This document shows, piece after piece, positions 35,891 through 43,475 of a DNA stretch of 64,000 nucleotides; positions within the stretch are counted from its first letter, which is position 1, and every line of letters begins with the position of its first letter. Where the stretch lies: contig NZ_CP152413.1 in NCBI RefSeq assembly GCF_038967635.1, positions 5,522,001 through 5,586,000 on the forward strand. The letters are read 5' to 3'. The translations under genes were made by a program, and so were the position numbers. This DNA is from Bradyrhizobium sp. B124. GTDB taxonomy: Bacteria; Pseudomonadota; Alphaproteobacteria; Rhizobiales; Xanthobacteraceae. The notes below the pieces were generated by a model. It searched no databases, had not been told where the DNA came from, and worked only from the letters and a program-made list of their open reading frames with translations.

Positions 35891-36341
35891 AGGCGGCCAA
35901 AATCCTCTTCACGCCCTCCGTGACATGCGTCGACGACAGCGTCGCGCCGGAGATATTCCGGATGTCGCCGTTGATCTTCAACGCGCTGCCGCCGGTCTTA
36001 CCGACGAATTGCGCCAGCCAGCTCGGACTCCGGATCTCGCCGCCATAGGACTCCCGATATTGCAGGATCTCGACCTTATGCACTGCGCCGCCCGGCGTCA
36101 GCGCCACTGCATAGTCGATAAACAGGTGCTTGCCGATCACCCGGTCGAAGACGAAGAAGCCCGCGACCTTGCCTCCGGCTTCGGCCTTCCAGACCCGGCC
36201 TGCCTGGACTTCGGTGAAATTCGTCGCCGACGGAAACGCCTGCTTCTGCGCCTCCTCGATCGACAGATACTGAACGGCATAGGCCGGCGAAGCCGCCGAC
36301 ACGATCGCCGCTGCAGGCAGTGTATATCGAACCCACGTCAT
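35871..36341 (-). CDS. Periplasmic FMN_bind protein (flavinylation target)
   Basis: A 156-residue FMN_bind-domain protein with a signal peptide (VRYTLPAAAIVSAASPAYA). The core AGFFVFDRVIGKHLFIDYAV, ALTPGGAVHKVEILQYRESY and GGEIRSPSWLAQFVGKTGGS matches the NqrC/RnfG flavin domain, and the C-terminal NISGATLSSTHVTEGV contains the SGAT motif whose Thr (~residue 134) is where ApbE links FMN through a phosphoester. The apbE gene overlaps its 3' end, confirming the enzyme-substrate pairing. It has no membrane anchor beyond the leader, so it is probably a soluble periplasmic electron carrier. The upstream porin gene is 68 bp away in the same direction. Confidence 0.92.
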   Translation of the reverse strand: MTWVRYTLPAAAIVSAASPAYAVQYLSIEEAQKQAFPSATNFTEVQAGRVWKAEAGGKVAGFFVFDRVIGKHLFIDYAVALTPGGAVHKVEILQYRESYGGEIRSPSWLAQFVGKTGGSALKINGDIRNISGATLSSTHVTEGVKRILAAYANRLR

Positions 36342-36409
36342 CTCTCACCTGGCTCCAATCGTTTTCATCATGCGCGCGGAGCGTTTGCTCCGCCGCGGCC
36401 GTGTTGATC

Positions 36410-38032
36410 TCAGAAGAAGAATCCGACGCCGCCGAGGAACGAATCCGACATCGCGCCGGTGATGCTCTTGTCGATGACGTGCTGATAGGTCGCCTTCAGC
36501 GCGATCTTCGGTGACGGGAAGAGCGCGAAGCCGGCGGTATGGAACTGGCGTTGGCCGGCGCCGGTCGGCAGGTTGGCATCCGTGCCGGCAAAGCCGCCGC
36601 TCTGCAAATTCTGGTAGGTGTAGCGATAGAAGGGCACCGCCTCCCACTCGCTGTTCAGGATGGTGCCGAGCGGCACGTGATAGGCGATCTCGCCGGAATA
36701 GCCGTTCATCGCCTTGCCGACATTGTTGGTGGGATCTGAATCGTTGTTCGCGCGCAGGTTCTCCGGATGGCTGAATTCGGCGTGGACATACTCGCCGCGA
36801 AGCTCGAGGCCCGTTTCAGGGACGCGGTAGCGGAACTCGGCGTCGAACATCGCCAGACTGGAGTGGCCCAGGAAATTGCCGAGATCATCGTGCGCCCCCC
36901 GTGGCGTCGTGTTCGGCGAGAAGTAGGCGCTTACACTTCCCGCGAAGCCGGGCAGGAATGTCGGCGTGACGTCGAGCCGTCCGGAGACGGCGACGGCATT
37001 GTTGAGCTGCTGGAAGTCACCGAGCGGGGGCCTGGAGAACCCGAGCCCATTCAGGCCATCGATGCCCGCGGCGTAGGGCGTTCCGGGAAGCGGCACGGTC
37101 TTGGCCGCGGTGCGATTGTCGAAGGTATCGCCGAAGTCCTCATTACTGGTGCTGACCATCACCTGATACTTCAGATCTTCGCTGATGGTGCCGTAGACGC
37201 TGCTCGACGGCACCTTCCAGGTCGATGGAATGAGGCCGTTGTACAATTCGGGCCGGTTCACACTGTAGAACTGCGTCGGCTCGTGATGCTGGTTGATGTA
37301 GCCGATCGGCACGAGATCGATGCCGGGCGCGCGCCAGTTGAACTGATCGAGGATCTTGAAATCGATCCAGAGCTGCTCGATCTCGGCGGTGCCGTGCAGC
37401 TTGTCGTCGTTGTCAAAACCGGACCCTGCGTGCTCGAACTCGATCTCGGCGTTGAAGATGATGTTCGGCGTGATCGCATAGGTCGGCAACAAGACGAATC
37501 GTGCGGCATCGAAGCCCTTCTGCCATTGGCCGTTGGCGGCGGGGTTTTGCATGCTACCGAACTTGATCTCGCCATAGGCGCCGATGCTGAGACCGGCCAC
37601 GGGCGAGTCCGCCAGCCCGAGAATAGGCTTGTCACCGACCGCCGGAAGCGGGGGCAACTGCAACATCGGCTTGGCCGGCGTCTGCGCTGATTGAGCCGCG
37701 GGCTTGCCCTTGGCGTCCTTCGGGTCCTTGGTGTCTGCCGCCTCTTTCGGCTCGACCGACGAAGCCGCGGCGTTGGCGCTCCGGATCGAGGCCGCCTGCG
37801 GCGCCGGTGTGCGGCTGTCCTTCTGCTTCAACTCGGCCTCGAGCGCCTGGATTCGCCGCTCCATCTTGTCGAGCTTTTTCAGCAACGCCTCGTTCGCAGT
37901 ATCTTCAGCCCCGAATGCGCTGCCGCTGCTGATGATCGACAGCGCGGTCGCCGCGAGCAGCGCCGCACGCCTGGAATTAAAGCCAAGTTCGAATTTCGAT
38001 GCACCCAACCCCACGCGACGATGCGACGACAT
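36410..38032 (-). CDS. Outer-membrane porin with N-terminal coiled coil
   Basis: A 540-residue beta-barrel protein. A signal peptide (RRAALLAATALSIISSGSAF) is followed by a coiled coil (NEALLKKLDKMERRIQALEA, ELKQKD), then an Ala/Pro/Lys linker and a barrel from ~130 onward with alternating aromatic strands (AGLSIGAYGEIKFGSMQNPA, IFNAEIEFEHAG, RYRVPETGLELRGEYVHAEF) and a terminal GGVGFFF ending in Phe, the Omp85 recognition signal. Layout resembles phosphate-selective/anion porins. GAGGGGGG lies ahead of the ATG at 38032; a longer reading frame is possible but less likely. It sits between the cytochrome b561 and FMN_bind genes, so it could admit the substrate of the redox system. Confidence 0.85.
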   Translation of the reverse strand: MSSHRRVGLGASKFELGFNSRRAALLAATALSIISSGSAFGAEDTANEALLKKLDKMERRIQALEAELKQKDSRTPAPQAASIRSANAAASSVEPKEAADTKDPKDAKGKPAAQSAQTPAKPMLQLPPLPAVGDKPILGLADSPVAGLSIGAYGEIKFGSMQNPAANGQWQKGFDAARFVLLPTYAITPNIIFNAEIEFEHAGSGFDNDDKLHGTAEIEQLWIDFKILDQFNWRAPGIDLVPIGYINQHHEPTQFYSVNRPELYNGLIPSTWKVPSSSVYGTISEDLKYQVMVSTSNEDFGDTFDNRTAAKTVPLPGTPYAAGIDGLNGLGFSRPPLGDFQQLNNAVAVSGRLDVTPTFLPGFAGSVSAYFSPNTTPRGAHDDLGNFLGHSSLAMFDAEFRYRVPETGLELRGEYVHAEFSHPENLRANNDSDPTNNVGKAMNGYSGEIAYHVPLGTILNSEWEAVPFYRYTYQNLQSGGFAGTDANLPTGAGQRQFHTAGFALFPSPKIALKATYQHVIDKSITGAMSDSFLGGVGFFF

Positions 38033-38139
38033 GTGCCCCCCTGCTCTGCGGAAACGAAAAGCCCGCGACATAAGGGCGCACCTAACACCACTGAGAATTA
38101 TTTCGGAGAGTTTCCGTCATCCGAGTGGCAGCTCGGCGA

Positions 38140-38168
38140 TTAGAATCGCTCAAGTTTGGAATTAGAAT
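38140..38168. promoter_or_regulatory. Two direct TTAGAAT half-sites upstream of the porin gene
   Basis: TTAGAAT occurs at 38140-38146 and 38162-38168, exactly 22 bp apart, in the porin promoter region. TTAGAA is the half-site of the Irr iron control element seen intact upstream at 39242-39257, but the inverted second halves are absent (GAATAA instead of TTCTAA), so binding is uncertain. Confidence 0.35.
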
Positions 38169-38273
38169 AAGAATAAGCTTCAATTGTTGGTTGGGATCAT
38201 CCGTCGCCGGAGGCGGATTTGCGCATGGGCTTCCGAACCAAAGACGCGCCCCGGCCTGACGGCTCGAAGCTGC

Positions 38274-38831
38274 TTACCGAGGACTGCGGAAAAGCTTCCG
38301 CCCGGTGAACATCGCGCGCACCAGGTTCTGACGCTGCAGCAATCCCACCACGATGACGCCGAGCACGTGCAACCCGGCCAGGATGATGACCGCATCCGAG
38401 GCATAGGCGTGGGTGTCCTCGACCCACCAGACCCCGAAGAAGGTCACCGTGACCTCCATTGCACCCGTGATCGCGGAGACCGCGAGCGTGAGCAGCAGTG
38501 CCACCAGCATCACGGTGCCCGCGGGGTTGAGCCCGATATAGCGGCCGGTGATGCCGCGGCGGAGATTCCAGATATAGCGCGGCGCGGCGCGCAGGCGGAT
38601 ACCGAGCTTGCCGAAGCGCGCATAGCGGGTGCCGGCAAAGCCCCAGATCAGCCGGAATGCCAGGAGCCCGATCACGGAATAGCCCGCCAGCCGGTGCAGC
38701 CGGTCATAGACGTTGGGCGTCACCCAAGCGACCAAGACGAGGATGGCGAGCGCCCAGTGCCAGAGCCGCAGCGGCAGGTCCCAGACCTGCACGGTGGTGC
38801 CGCCGCGGGCGCCGGGCGCCGCCTTCGTCAT
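38274..38831 (-). CDS. Cytochrome b561 family protein
   Basis: A 185-residue inner-membrane dihaem b cytochrome with four helices. Ligand histidines are in PLRLWHWALAILVLVAW, YDRLHRLAGYSVIGLLAFRL, WVEDTHAYASDAVIILAG and LAGLHVLGVIVVGLL. The middle segment GRYIGLNPAGTVMLVALLLT is characteristic of the bacterial Cytb_b5/b561 branch often paired with PepSY or soluble cytochrome partners. The PepSY-like gene lies 10 bp upstream in the same direction, so they are one operon. It would move electrons between the quinone pool and a periplasmic acceptor. Confidence 0.9.
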   Translation of the reverse strand: MTKAAPGARGGTTVQVWDLPLRLWHWALAILVLVAWVTPNVYDRLHRLAGYSVIGLLAFRLIWGFAGTRYARFGKLGIRLRAAPRYIWNLRRGITGRYIGLNPAGTVMLVALLLTLAVSAITGAMEVTVTFFGVWWVEDTHAYASDAVIILAGLHVLGVIVVGLLQRQNLVRAMFTGRKLFRSPR

Positions 38832-38841
38832 CGCGCCTGCT

Positions 38842-39138
38842 TCACTTCGCGATCGTGTGCTTCAGGCTGAGATCCTCCGGGCTGTAGAACAGCTCGTAGA
38901 GCTTGCCTTCCTTGACGCCGTAAACTTCGTAGCAGGAGCCCTCGACCTTCGAGCGGCGCACCTCGTAGCCCGCCGCCTTGGCCTTGGCTTCGGCATCGCT
39001 TGCCGGCTTCCACGACGCCTTGTCGAGCTTGGTGCAATTCTTGTAGCCGTCGGCGAAGGCCGCCGATCCGGTCAGCCCAAGAGCGGACCCAAGAACGCAC
39101 GCTGCAAGCGCAGCGCTCATCATCAATCTCACGCGCAT
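38842..39138 (-). CDS. PepSY-like small periplasmic protein
   Basis: A 98-residue exported protein with a signal peptide (RLMMSAALAACVLGSALGLT plus GSAAFA). The mature part, KLDKASWKPASDAEAKAKAA, GYEVRRSKVEGSCYEVYGVK and EGKLYELFYSPEDLSL, has the PepSY outline seen in the small partners of cytochrome b561 proteins: AGYxVR, a Cys-Tyr-Glu-Val-Tyr strand and an (L)E-(V/L)-(Y/F) strand. Cys residues in KNCTKL and GSCYEV could form a disulphide. The ATG at 39138 has GGAGGGGAG right before it; three upstream codons in frame could also start. First gene of the b561 operon, downstream of the Irr-type site. Confidence 0.8.
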   Translation of the reverse strand: MRVRLMMSAALAACVLGSALGLTGSAAFADGYKNCTKLDKASWKPASDAEAKAKAAGYEVRRSKVEGSCYEVYGVKEGKLYELFYSPEDLSLKHTIAK

Positions 39139-39241
39139 CTCCCCTCCGTTGACGATCATGCCCACAACGCCATCGCGTAGAGCACATGCGTGAAGAATGC
39201 GGAGGTGATTGCCAAGTCAAGGAAGCACGGACACGGCACGC

Positions 39242-39257
39242 TTTAGAGAAATTCTAA
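39242..39257. promoter_or_regulatory. Iron control element (Irr box)
   Basis: TTTAGAGAAATTCTAA matches the rhizobial Irr-binding consensus TTTAGAA-N3-TTCTAAA with a G for A at one left-half position and a C for the last A. It lies about 105 bp upstream of the PepSY-like gene, the head of the b561-porin-FMN_bind-apbE block. In Bradyrhizobium, Irr acts at such sites when iron is scarce. Confidence 0.6.
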
Positions 39258-39360
39258 CGGTCGCGAAAACCGCTTTGCGCTCCACGCGCAATTTGGTTTT
39301 CACCGCTTGCCGCGGCCTTACGCCTCATGGACATCCGAATCTGCTGGCGCGGCCCCTCGG

Positions 39361-41907
39361 TCAGGACGCGGCGCCGGCCATTGCCAGGCGAACCGCTGGG
39401 CGTTCGGTCGCCGCCGAGGTCCGCCCACCGATCATCTGCGCGACCTTCTCGCTCTGGACTGCGGGGCTGAAGTGGAAGCCCTGCACTTCGACGCAGGCAT
39501 CGGCGCGCAGGATGTCGAGCTGCTCCCTCGTTTCAACTCCTTCGGCCGTCGTCGTCTTGCCGAGGCTGACGGCGAAGCGAACGATCGCGCGCGCGATCCG
39601 GCGCGACTCGTCCGTTGCGCCCGAAAGTTCGGACACGAAGCTGCGGTCGATCTTGACCTTGTCGAACGGAAACTTCTGCAGAAAGCTCAGCGACGAATAA
39701 CCGGTGCCGAAATCGTCGAGCGCGATCCGCACCCCGAGATCATGCAGCTGGCCGAGCGCCGCGAACACCGCCTCGCTGTCCTGAATGATCGCCGTCTCGG
39801 TGACTTCGAGCTCGAGCCTGTCAGGCGAAACGCCCGAGCTCGCCAGCGCGTGCACGATCACCGGCACCAGTTCCGGGCTCCTGAACTGCACCGGCGACAG
39901 ATTGATCGCGATCTTGAGATCATCGGGCCATTTGGCGGCTTCCGCACACGCCGTGCGCAGCACCCATTCGCCGAGCGGCACGATCAGACCGGTCTCTTCC
40001 GCCAGCGGAATGAACTGCGCCGGAGACACCATGCCGCGTTGCGGATGATGCCATCGCAGCAGCGCCTCGAAACCACAGGTCTCCCCGCTCGCGACGTGGA
40101 TGAACGGCTGATAGTGCAGCTCGAACTCGCCGTTGGCGAGCGCGCTGCGCATGTCGCGCTCGAGGCTGCGCCGGGTCTGCAGCTGTCGATCGAGCTCCGG
40201 CTCGAAGAAACGGAACGAGCCGCGCCCGCCGCTCTTGGCCGAGTAGAGCGCAAGATCGGCGCTGCGCAGGACCTCGTCGGAATCGGTGCCGTCGCGCGGT
40301 GCGATCGCAATCCCGATGCTGGTCGTCGTGGTGACCCGATGATCGCCGAGATCGATCGGCTCGCTGAGCGCCTTTCTGATCTTCTCAGCGAGCACACCGG
40401 CTTCCGCGACCGGATCGGTGACGTAGTCGATCACCGCGAACTCGTCGCCGCCGAGCCGCGCCACCAGCGTGGTATCGCTGACGCACCGGCGCAGCCGCGA
40501 GGCCACGGACTTCAGCAGCGCATCGCCCGCCGGATGTCCGAGCGTGTCGTTGACGTCCTTGAAGCGATCGAGATCGAGCATCAGCACCGCGAGGCTCGGT
40601 CCACCACATCGCGCGCCGGAGAGCGCCTGCTCCATCCACTCCTTGAGCAGCACGCGGTTCGGCAAGTCGGTCAGTGCGTCGTGCTGCGCCATATGGGTGA
40701 TCTTGGCCTCGGAGCGCCGCTGCTCGGTAACGTCGCGATGCGTCGCCACCCAGCCGCCGCCGGGCATCGGCTGTCGCGTCACGCAGATCAGGCGGCCGTC
40801 GGCAAGCTCGTCGACCCGGCTGCTGATCTCGCCGGCCGGCAGCGCGTTCAGTGTCGCGAGCACCTGGGTCGCGGCGCTGTCGCTGGTCTCGCCCTTGAGA
40901 ATGCCGTTGGCGATCCGATGCGTGATGATCTCGCGATGGGCGGTGCCGGGCAGCAACAATTCGGGCGGCAGCCGGTACATCTTGGCGTAGCGATCGTTGC
41001 ACACCACGAGGCGCTTCTCCGCATCGAACATGCAGAGGCCCTCGCCCATGTGGTTGATCGCCGTATCCAGCCGGAGCCTCTGTTCTTCCAGCTCCTTCTG
41101 CGACGCCTCGACCTGCTGCCGCGCCAGCGAAAGCTGGCTGATGATCTCCTCGAAGCGGCGCGTGCGAAGCGCGAGGCGCCGGTCGGCGAGCACGCCGACC
41201 AGGCTCATCCCGAGCACCGAGAGCGCCACGCCCGCGATCACGATGGCGAGGAAGGCGGGGGAGAGCGACAGGGCCTCCGGAGCCAGCAACGGGTCCGGAA
41301 TGATCGCGACCGCGCCCATCGCGGTGAAATGATGCGACACGATCGCAAGCGTCAGCAACAACGCCGCGACGAGCGACATCCAGCGATCCTGGTAGCGGAC
41401 CGCGACCGACAGCGCGGCGTAACCGAACAGCATGCCGAGCACGATGGAAGCCGCCACGAGATCCATCGACCACACCACGTGGCCCGGCACCTCCAGCGCC
41501 CACATTCCGAGATAATGCATGCTGGCAATGCCGGCTCCGATCACCGCGCCGCCCACCGGCGCACGCCAGGAGCCGGAGTCACCGGCGGCAAGACCGAGGC
41601 CGCCGGATGTCAGCATCATCGCTGCGACGAGCGACAGGGCGGTGAGGATGATGCCATAGCCGGTCGGCACGCCCGGCTCGTAGGCGAGCATGGCAATGAA
41701 ATGTGTTGCCCAGATGCCGTAGCCGATCGCAGCTCCCGCGATCGCGATCCAGATCAGCCGCGTCCTCGCCTGTGAAGCGATCGCGCGATGGAAGATGTTG
41801 ACGGCGACAATGCTGGCAACGAAGCAGACCAGGCCGGCGAGCAGAACGAGCCGCCAGTCATGCTCACCTGTAAGGCACGTCAGAACACGAAACATGCGTC
41901 GGTCCAT
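39361..41907 (-). CDS. MHYT-PAS-GGDEF-EAL cyclic-di-GMP signalling protein
   Basis: An 848-residue inner-membrane protein. Residues ~10-210 hold MHYT units with GIWATHFIAMLAYEPG, AGIASMHYLGMWALEVPG and AIVSHHFTAMGAVAIIPD, thought to bind copper and sense O2, CO or NO. A coiled coil (EEIISQLSLARQQVEASQKE) leads to a PAS domain (~300-400: INHMGEGLCMFDAEKRLVVC). GGDEF follows with an intact RLGGDEFAV active site, then EAL with FEALLRWHHP and the DDFGTGYSSLSFL loop, so both cyclase and phosphodiesterase centres look functional. Start ATG at 41907 puts the first helix near the N-terminus. Downstream of it, after 222 bp, comes the iron-controlled block. Confidence 0.93.
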   Translation of the reverse strand: MDRRMFRVLTCLTGEHDWRLVLLAGLVCFVASIVAVNIFHRAIASQARTRLIWIAIAGAAIGYGIWATHFIAMLAYEPGVPTGYGIILTALSLVAAMMLTSGGLGLAAGDSGSWRAPVGGAVIGAGIASMHYLGMWALEVPGHVVWSMDLVAASIVLGMLFGYAALSVAVRYQDRWMSLVAALLLTLAIVSHHFTAMGAVAIIPDPLLAPEALSLSPAFLAIVIAGVALSVLGMSLVGVLADRRLALRTRRFEEIISQLSLARQQVEASQKELEEQRLRLDTAINHMGEGLCMFDAEKRLVVCNDRYAKMYRLPPELLLPGTAHREIITHRIANGILKGETSDSAATQVLATLNALPAGEISSRVDELADGRLICVTRQPMPGGGWVATHRDVTEQRRSEAKITHMAQHDALTDLPNRVLLKEWMEQALSGARCGGPSLAVLMLDLDRFKDVNDTLGHPAGDALLKSVASRLRRCVSDTTLVARLGGDEFAVIDYVTDPVAEAGVLAEKIRKALSEPIDLGDHRVTTTTSIGIAIAPRDGTDSDEVLRSADLALYSAKSGGRGSFRFFEPELDRQLQTRRSLERDMRSALANGEFELHYQPFIHVASGETCGFEALLRWHHPQRGMVSPAQFIPLAEETGLIVPLGEWVLRTACAEAAKWPDDLKIAINLSPVQFRSPELVPVIVHALASSGVSPDRLELEVTETAIIQDSEAVFAALGQLHDLGVRIALDDFGTGYSSLSFLQKFPFDKVKIDRSFVSELSGATDESRRIARAIVRFAVSLGKTTTAEGVETREQLDILRADACVEVQGFHFSPAVQSEKVAQMIGGRTSAATERPAVRLAMAGAAS

Positions 41908-42191
41908 GGTTGTCCGCGCGGACAAGCTAGGCCGATTGAATTGGCTTCTCGATAATTTTCTACAACTTTCAGTGGCATGGTTATCCGCGCGTAAGCCGAT
42001 TCCGCACGGAAATTGATGGCTCCATAAATATTGCACACGTCCTGCGATCGCGCGTCTTCAGCCCTCGAGCGGAACAAGGACAGTTCCGCCGGTTGCGCCC
42101 CGCGACGCCTCGCGCTGTTCGTTCTCAGCCAGTCATTCCGCGCGCGAAGACGATGCTCCGGCTGGCGCGATCATCGTCATGATCGCACTCG

Positions 42192-42545
42192 CTAGTAACC
42201 GGCCGCGGCGAGCGCCACGACGGCGCTCATCGCCATCCAGCCGAAATGCCGGCCGCGAGTCGCAACTGCATTGGCGAGCGCGGCGCTGCCGAACACGATG
42301 GCGAGCGTTGCCACGATCCAGTGCCGCGCGGCATCGGAGGCCATCGCCGGCGCGGCGACCAGCAGCACGCCGCCGCCGATCCAGGCGACCGTGCCGGCCT
42401 GATAGACCAAACGAAGCAAAAGACGCAGCCGCGGGGGTTCGACGGTGGCGCGTGCGAACACTTTGGTCTCGCCGAGAACGCCATGGATCAGGCTGACCAG
42501 GATGGCGATGAGTCCGGCGCCTTGCAGCAGAAGATCACGCATCAT
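42192..42545 (-). CDS. Small integral membrane protein, TetR-linked
   Basis: A 117-residue protein with four membrane helices (LLLQGAGLIAILVSLIHGVL, VYQAGTVAWIGGGVLLVAAP, WIVATLAIVFGSAALANAVA, HFGWMAMSAVVALAAAGY). I do not recognise a named family; a histidine in LIHGVLGETKVFAR and the polar ETKVF motif may be functional. It diverges from a TetR-family gene with two palindromic operators in between (42553-42612), so it is the likely regulated target, perhaps a small transporter or stress protein. The start is one of two adjacent ATGs. Confidence 0.6.
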   Translation of the reverse strand: MMRDLLLQGAGLIAILVSLIHGVLGETKVFARATVEPPRLRLLLRLVYQAGTVAWIGGGVLLVAAPAMASDAARHWIVATLAIVFGSAALANAVATRGRHFGWMAMSAVVALAAAGY

Positions 42546-42552
42546 GACGCCT

Positions 42553-42570
42553 CCATACAGTTATGTATGG
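42553..42570. promoter_or_regulatory. Operator 1 in the TetR divergent promoter
   Basis: CCATAC-AGTTAT-GTATGG is an 18-bp inverted repeat just upstream of the membrane-protein start codon. Confidence 0.6.
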
Positions 42571-42598
42571 ATAGGACACCGCCGGCTGGCGCCTGTCA

Positions 42599-42612
42599 AT
42601 ACACTTGTGTAT
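42599..42612. promoter_or_regulatory. Operator 2 in the TetR divergent promoter
   Basis: ATACAC-TT-GTGTAT is a perfect 14-bp palindrome 22 bp before the TetR start codon at 42635. Both operators share (C)ATAC/GTAT(G) outer halves, as expected for one regulator binding both. Confidence 0.6.
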
Positions 42613-42634
42613 GGTCGGGCGCGGACGGGGAACC

Positions 42635-43171
42635 ATGACGGAACAGCTCTCGGTCAAGGACTGGCTCGATCAGGGCCTGAAGACGCTGGCGAAGCACGGC
42701 TTCACGGCGCTCAAGGCCGAGCCGATAGCCAAGGCGATGGGGGTCTCGCGCGGCAGCTTCTACTGGCATTTCGCCGACGTCGGCGCCTACCGCACCGCGA
42801 TCCTCAATCATTGGCGCGAGGTTGCCGCCGAGCAGGTGATCGCCGAGCTCGAGACCATTCCGGAAGGCGGCGACGCGCTCGCGCTGTTGCTGCGCCGCGC
42901 CTTCTCGGCGCGGCTGGCACTGGAACGCGCGGTGCGCAGCTGGGCCACCGCCGATGCCGCGGCGCGCGCCGCCGTGCTCGAGGTCGACCAGCGCCGCATC
43001 GGCTATATCGAGACCCTGCTCCGGCATGCCGGATTCCTCGACGGCGTGGCGCGCGGCCGGGCGCAGATCTTCTATTGGGCGTTCATCGGCTACGCGCTGT
43101 CCGAGCAGACGCTGCCGAAGCCGCGTCAGCAGGCCGCAATCGACGAGCTGTTACGGATGACCAAGCGCTGA
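42635..43171 (+). CDS. TetR-family transcriptional regulator
   Basis: A 178-residue repressor. The N-terminal helix-turn-helix (VKDWLDQGLKTLAKHGFTAL, KAEPIAKAMGVSRGSFYWHF) matches TetR, with the YWHF recognition-helix end. The ligand domain (~60-178) is short and not diagnostic. CGGGGAAC precedes the ATG at 42635; ten codons upstream is another in-frame start that would overlap operator 2. It is divergent from the small membrane-protein gene, with two palindromes in the shared promoter, a standard layout for autorepression and repression of the neighbour. Confidence 0.9.
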   Translation: MTEQLSVKDWLDQGLKTLAKHGFTALKAEPIAKAMGVSRGSFYWHFADVGAYRTAILNHWREVAAEQVIAELETIPEGGDALALLLRRAFSARLALERAVRSWATADAAARAAVLEVDQRRIGYIETLLRHAGFLDGVARGRAQIFYWAFIGYALSEQTLPKPRQQAAIDELLRMTKR

Positions 43172-43213
43172 CAGCTGACACGGGAATGTGCTACACGACG
43201 GCCAGTTTGTTCT

Positions 43214-43261
43214 GACGCGTTTTCTTCACGCGAACCGCTGCCCACTTCGCTCGAGAACGCT
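43214..43261. repeat. Repeat GACGCGTTTTCTTCACGC
   Basis: GACGCGTTTTCTTCACGCGA followed by ACCGCTGCCCACTTCGCTCG and AGAACGC, the best-kept copy of the element also present at 1615-1667 and, degraded, near 9390. It lies directly upstream of the Trm112-like gene and includes GTGAAGAAAACGCG on the other strand. Confidence 0.55.
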
Positions 43262-43277
43262 CCAGTCGGAGACATCA

Positions 43278-43475
43278 ATGAATTCGACGACCGACCACCT
43301 CGATAGCACCGCCGACCCAAAACTGCTCGAAATCCTGGTATGCCCGATCACCAAGGGACCGCTGGAATTCGACGCCGCGCGGCAGGAGCTGATCTCGCGC
43401 TCCGCAAAGCTCGCCTATCCGATCCGCGACGGCATCCCGATCATGTTGCCGGAAGAGGCGCGCAAGATCGATTGA
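43278..43475 (+). CDS. Trm112-family small protein (UPF0434)
   Basis: A 65-residue protein of the Trm112/YcaR family: [40 protein letters not shown] and [13 protein letters not shown]. Trm112 proteins in eukaryotes activate methyltransferases through a zinc-binding fold; the bacterial UPF0434 versions have only the first cysteine (ILVCP), as here, and lack the rest of the zinc site. Its partner is not known. The last base of its stop codon TGA is the A of the next gene's ATG, so the two are translationally coupled. Confidence 0.88.
   Translation: MNSTTDHLDSTADPKLLEILVCPITKGPLEFDAARQELISRSAKLAYPIRDGIPIMLPEEARKID

Noticed and set aside
39307..41775. An 822-codon plus-strand open frame opposite the GGDEF-EAL gene
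   Set aside because: Antisense shadow of a gene with intact family motifs; no domains of its own.
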